Origin: Anaerorudis sp964444915 | GTDB taxonomy: Bacteria > Bacteroidota > Bacteroidia > Bacteroidales > Dysgonomonadaceae | Direction: 5' to 3' | Length of the DNA stretch: 9,881 nt | Assembly: GCA_964444915.1 (NCBI GenBank) | Contig: CAYUIY010000073.1 | Location: forward strand, 1 to 9,881 | Part shown: in pieces, positions 7,401 through 9,881 of the stretch | Position numbering within the stretch: the first letter of the stretch is position 1 | Layout of the letters: every line of letters begins with the position of its first letter | Program-made: the position numbers and the translations under genes | The notes under the pieces: generated by a model | Database searches by the model: none | The model's input: the letters and a program-made list of their open reading frames with translations, nothing else | What the model was told of the DNA's origin: nothing

Positions 7401-7904
7401 CAACGCATAATAGGAGACCGTTCACGTCGTTATCAATATGGAATTACAGGAGGCATAGATTGGAAAAATCTTACTTTATCATTTATTCTTCAAGGAGCGG
7501 GGAAAAGAGATGTTTGGTATTCTAATGAACTATTTTGGCCGTGGTATGATGAATTTAGTACACTTATGAGTTCTCAACTTGATTATTGGACGCCTGAAAA
7601 TCAAGACGCTTACTTCCCCCGTGTTTATGAAAGAGCAAAAGGAAATACTTCTGCTAATCGGTTAACTCAAACAAAATACAAACTTAATGGTGCATATCTT
7701 TCAATTAAAAATATTACTTTGTCATATAGTTTACCAATAACAAAGCTGAAAGTTAATCGCTCATCCGTTTTTTTCAGCGTTGAAGATTTATACACCTTTG
7801 ATCATTTACCCAAAGGTATGGATCCAGAAGCAGGAGTAAAGCAGCGGGGTTGGACTTATCCTTTTCTAACAAAATTTTCATTGGGACTAAACGTAAAATT
7901 TTAA
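4470..7904 (+). CDS. SusC/RagA-family TonB-dependent outer-membrane transporter with STN domain
   Basis: The channel of a SusCD uptake complex in the outer membrane, energised by TonB. From the ATG at 4470 it has 1144 residues, a usual length. A long signal peptide with core LIAIAMLIPMF ends near residue 41. An STN signalling domain spans about 47-122 (FTLKMENVPMKRVLRSIEEQ), then a CarboxypepD_reg-like domain at 135-207 (GQVRDAQGNPLPGVTVVVKG), then the TonB-box-like LEEIVAVGYG at 214-223. The plug follows, with KIRGAMASINGGSPLILVDN and VVVLKDAASSAIYGARAA, then the barrel, ending in LGLNVKF with the expected terminal phenylalanine. STN-bearing SusC proteins signal to FecR, matching the gene upstream. 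susD starts 19 bases after the stop. A GTG at 4371 could add 33 residues. Base composition falls inside the gene from about 42% GC (4501-5100) to about 28% (6061-6660), suggesting a mosaic origin. Substrate unknown. Confidence 0.95.
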   Translation: MRKKQSPTLSGWTWLRKSTISPTIKLIAIAMLIPMFRTFASNTYGMDIQFTLKMENVPMKRVLRSIEEQTEFTFVYNSKLVDVDQKVNIDVTDRHINEVLNQLFAGTNINYEIIDRHILLSKKNVDNEILAQQQQITVRGQVRDAQGNPLPGVTVVVKGTTQGTITDTEGRYSLSNVPGNAVLIFSFVGMQTVEIAAEGKQQIDVVMEEETIALEEIVAVGYGTQKKANLTGATTSVNMDDVLGDRPVINAATALRGIIPGLQITSGTGEPGAANTIKIRGAMASINGGSPLILVDNVEMNINMINPNDIESVVVLKDAASSAIYGARAAFGVILITTKKGLTDNRFHIDYSCNFAVSTPKNLPKKATPLQTVTLFKDVGLTNWGSNNIDKWIDLLKEYEMNPSIYPDGFTTIDGVRYNLQSHNSIDDMMSSNGFQQSYNVSATGGSSKSSYRMSVGYIDEDGILVTNKDSYNRYNIAGYVNSNAISWLKPELDIKYASSKRKLPETNATYGIWGSAIAFHSYYPIGTTEINNVEYNYNSPSYLIKKSYPTTTDIDNIRLSGKITLIPLKNFNIIGEYTINKQFYENIKFDPIFTYIRAQDNIIEDSTTPANSKFYHTSEKNTYNALNIYSEYTYQYKQNTFKLMAGFNQEKYYWQQFYETRAEMINQNLPSISGGVGDIYVDDAYSEYSVRGGFYRFNYDYAGKYLFETNGRYDGSSKFPKTSRFGFFPSISAGWRISEENFMNWSRNCINNLKFRISWGNIGNQNIAPYSYVPSMAPYVANWLVDNNRVYTLGMPSLVSSSFTWEKVQTLDFGVDLTMLNNRLNVTYDWYQRDTKDMLAEGAELPSVLGASAPKENVANLQTKGWELFIGWRDKINKINYNLGFNLYDSKTKITKFDNHVGLLSQYYVGMNVNEQWGYTTDRYYTEDDFNTDGTLKNGIPKVEGYTPNIGDVLYVDYDGNGIINSGSNTLEDPGDQRIIGDRSRRYQYGITGGIDWKNLTLSFILQGAGKRDVWYSNELFWPWYDEFSTLMSSQLDYWTPENQDAYFPRVYERAKGNTSANRLTQTKYKLNGAYLSIKNITLSYSLPITKLKVNRSSVFFSVEDLYTFDHLPKGMDPEAGVKQRGWTYPFLTKFSLGLNVKF

Positions 7905-7923
7905 ATAATTAAATGAAAACAAA

Positions 7924-9741
7924 ATGAAAGCAAAAATATTATTATTCACCATATTATTATGTATATCAATAATAAGTTGTAATGACAACTTTTTGGAAAT
8001 TTATCCAAAAGATGAACAAACAGAAGCAACAGCCTTTGTAACATATGAAAATTTCAAGACATATGCGTGGGGCTTTTATGAAATTTTTGATGGATATTCC
8101 GATGACTTTTTTTCAGGAGACTTAAATGGTGGTTTATTTACAAGAATGACTGCGGGTGGACAAACACCCTGGTCAATGGGAAATGTCGTTGTTCCCACTT
8201 CAGGAGGAGGCTGGAGTTTTTCTTTCATTCGGAGAGTCAATATAATGTTGGATAACATAGATAAATCTAAGATGACAGAAACAGAAAAAAAACATTGGCG
8301 TGCAGTTGGTTTATTTTTTAGATCATACCGATATATACAACTATTATCTAGATTTCAGGATGTTCCTTGGATCGAACATACTTTGAATGAAAAATCTCCC
8401 GAATTGTATATGCCAAGAGATTTGCGAGATATCGTTGCTACAAACATTCTCAGAGATCTTACCGAAGCAGAACAAAATATAAAAACAAACGGAGATGGCA
8501 AAAATACAATTAATAATTTAGTTGTTAACGCTTTGATATCACGTTTTGGACTTTTTGAAGGAACATGGCGTAAATACCACGGTTTAAATGATGTCTCTAA
8601 ATACCTCGAGGCATCAGTAACTGCTTCACAAAAAGTAATTGCAAAAATTCCAAATGTATATGATAATTTCGATCTTTTATTTAATTCAGAAGATCTGTCA
8701 AACATCGAAGAAGTACTTCTTTTCAAACAATATACTCCAGGCTTAAAAGGTCATGCCTTGACCCGCCGTACTCGTACTGGTGAAATGCAAATAGAAGGTA
8801 CACGTTATTTAGTAGATAGCTATTTATGCACCGATGGTCATCCAATTTCAACAAGTCCCTTATATTGTGGAAGTGCAAATGAATATGATAATTTTCGCAA
8901 TCGAGATAGACGTCTATATCTTACAATTTGTCCCCCTTACAAAACAAGTGATTCTTATTCCGGTAATATAACACAATGGACTCGCCATCCAGATCCTATT
9001 TATAGCGAATATATTGATCTTATAAACAATTCAACGTGGAAAGGTAATAAATCACTCCCCATTTCAAATTTTAGAACTTTATATTGTACAAGAATGCCTA
9101 ATCTAGCTAGTGCAAAAAATGGTGTTTTTAATTGGGGTAAGACATGGATGGGTTATTTTGTTTGGAGATACTATAATACCACTACCGATGTATCGACAAA
9201 CACAGACGTAGGGACAACAGATGCTCCAATTTTTAGGGTAGCCGAAGTAATGCTGAATTATGCAGAAGCTTCATTTGAATTAGGACAATTCACACAAGAA
9301 ATAGCAGATGCTACAATAAATAAATTACGCAAGAGAGGGGGCATTGAGAAAATGGTTGTGAAAGAAATAAATGCAGCTTGGGATACAAAACGTGATCCTG
9401 ATGTTGATCCTGTTCTTTGGGAAATCAGAAGAGAACGTATTGCAGAGCTCGCTACCGAAGGTTTTCATTTTGATGACTTACGCCGTTGGAAAAAAGCAGA
9501 AACAGTATTAAATATGCAACCACGTGGAGCATTTATTAATAAAGCTGAATATGGGAATAGTCCAACGACAAAACTGTTAAATGAAAAAGGAGAACCCATA
9601 ACTGGTGATAATATTGAAGGGTATCTATGGTATCATGATGCGCCATCTGGATGGCTGCCTCATTATTATTTATATCCATTGCCTTTAAAGGATTTGGCTC
9701 TAAATAAAAAATTGACACAAAATCCTGGTTGGGATGAATAA
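7924..9741 (+). CDS. SusD/RagB-family surface lipoprotein
   Basis: The substrate-binding lid of the SusC transporter, anchored to the outer membrane and facing outward. The 605-residue product starts with a lipoprotein signal peptide; the lipobox IISC puts the lipidated cysteine at residue 19, followed by NDNFLEIYPKDEQTEATAF, the typical SusD opening. The N-terminal SusD-like domain with its TPR-type helices spans roughly 20-230 (including HWRAVGLFFRSYRYIQLLSRF). The C-terminal RagB/SusD part includes FRVAEVMLNYAEASFELG, a RRERIAELATEGFHFDDLRRW segment and the closing KKLTQNPGW, all hallmarks of the family. It lies 19 bases after susC and is surely cotranscribed with it. An ATG at 7913 in another frame ends after four codons and is not a start. 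GC is low (about 32%), like the susC barrel and unlike the upstream genes. The ligand cannot be told: there is no enzyme gene nearby. Confidence 0.95.
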   Translation: MKAKILLFTILLCISIISCNDNFLEIYPKDEQTEATAFVTYENFKTYAWGFYEIFDGYSDDFFSGDLNGGLFTRMTAGGQTPWSMGNVVVPTSGGGWSFSFIRRVNIMLDNIDKSKMTETEKKHWRAVGLFFRSYRYIQLLSRFQDVPWIEHTLNEKSPELYMPRDLRDIVATNILRDLTEAEQNIKTNGDGKNTINNLVVNALISRFGLFEGTWRKYHGLNDVSKYLEASVTASQKVIAKIPNVYDNFDLLFNSEDLSNIEEVLLFKQYTPGLKGHALTRRTRTGEMQIEGTRYLVDSYLCTDGHPISTSPLYCGSANEYDNFRNRDRRLYLTICPPYKTSDSYSGNITQWTRHPDPIYSEYIDLINNSTWKGNKSLPISNFRTLYCTRMPNLASAKNGVFNWGKTWMGYFVWRYYNTTTDVSTNTDVGTTDAPIFRVAEVMLNYAEASFELGQFTQEIADATINKLRKRGGIEKMVVKEINAAWDTKRDPDVDPVLWEIRRERIAELATEGFHFDDLRRWKKAETVLNMQPRGAFINKAEYGNSPTTKLLNEKGEPITGDNIEGYLWYHDAPSGWLPHYYLYPLPLKDLALNKKLTQNPGWDE

Positions 9742-9827
9742 TATCCAAAATAATAGACATATTTGACTTTTATTATATAATTAATAGGTTTAACTTCTAA
9801 AAATATATTCTGGCAAATTGTTTCATG

Positions 9828-9860
9828 AGGCTGTCTCAAAAGTAGGGACAGCTTTTTTTT
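9828..9860 (+). terminator. Rho-independent terminator after susD
   Basis: GCTGTCTC (9830-9837) pairs with GGGACAGC (9845-9852), eight pairs including one G-T, around the loop AAAAGTA; AG before and TT after can extend the stem. A run of eight T (9853-9860) follows at once. It lies 86 bases after the susD stop and would end the fecR-susC-susD transcript. The wording GAGGCTGTCTCAAAAG also resembles ends of some insertion sequences, but no partner end or transposase is in the window. Confidence 0.85.
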
Positions 9861-9881
9861 AGTTGGAAAATATCAAAAAAT

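Overview
The window looks like a chromosomal segment from a Bacteroidota bacterium, most likely of the order Bacteroidales. The evidence is the SusC/SusD outer-membrane nutrient-uptake pair, a Bacteroidetes-type FecR anti-sigma factor with a C-terminal DUF4974-like domain, A-rich leaders instead of clear Shine-Dalgarno sites, and AT-rich DNA. I cannot fix the genus from sequence alone.

Layout, all genes on the + strand: (1) 9-1583, complete prfC (release factor 3), a housekeeping GTPase of translation termination. (2) 1584-1837, an AT-rich gap with a 10-bp inverted repeat just after prfC. (3) 1838-2581, a complete exported UlaG-like metallo-beta-lactamase-fold hydrolase. (4) 2582-2822, the 3' end of an ECF sigma factor gene, keeping only the sigma-4 helix-turn-helix and directly abutting the hydrolase stop codon. 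(5) 2823-3227, a non-coding gap with three related copies of a TCCGACG repeat, two of which can fold into hairpins. (6) 3228-4280, a fecR-like anti-sigma factor. (7) 4470-7904 (or from a GTG at 4371), a SusC/RagA-type TonB-dependent transporter with an N-terminal STN signalling domain. (8) 7924-9741, a SusD/RagB-type surface lipoprotein. (9) a hairpin plus T8 terminator at 9828-9860.

Modules 4, 6, 7 and 8 have the standard order of a sigma/anti-sigma controlled SusCD uptake locus. In such systems substrate binding by SusD and SusC is sensed through the SusC STN domain by FecR in the inner membrane, which frees the ECF sigma factor to transcribe susC-susD. Here the sigma gene is decapitated, so the locus is either orphaned, served by another sigma factor, or regulated in a changed way. 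No carbohydrate-active enzyme or peptidase lies in the window, so the substrate (glycan, peptide or other) cannot be named.

The window is mostly known families. The points worth a second look are the truncated sigma gene fused head-on to an unrelated hydrolase gene, a strong base-composition step inside susC near the plug-domain boundary (mosaic origin), and the hairpin-forming repeat family between the sigma remnant and fecR. I do not see convincing evidence for a wholly new system.
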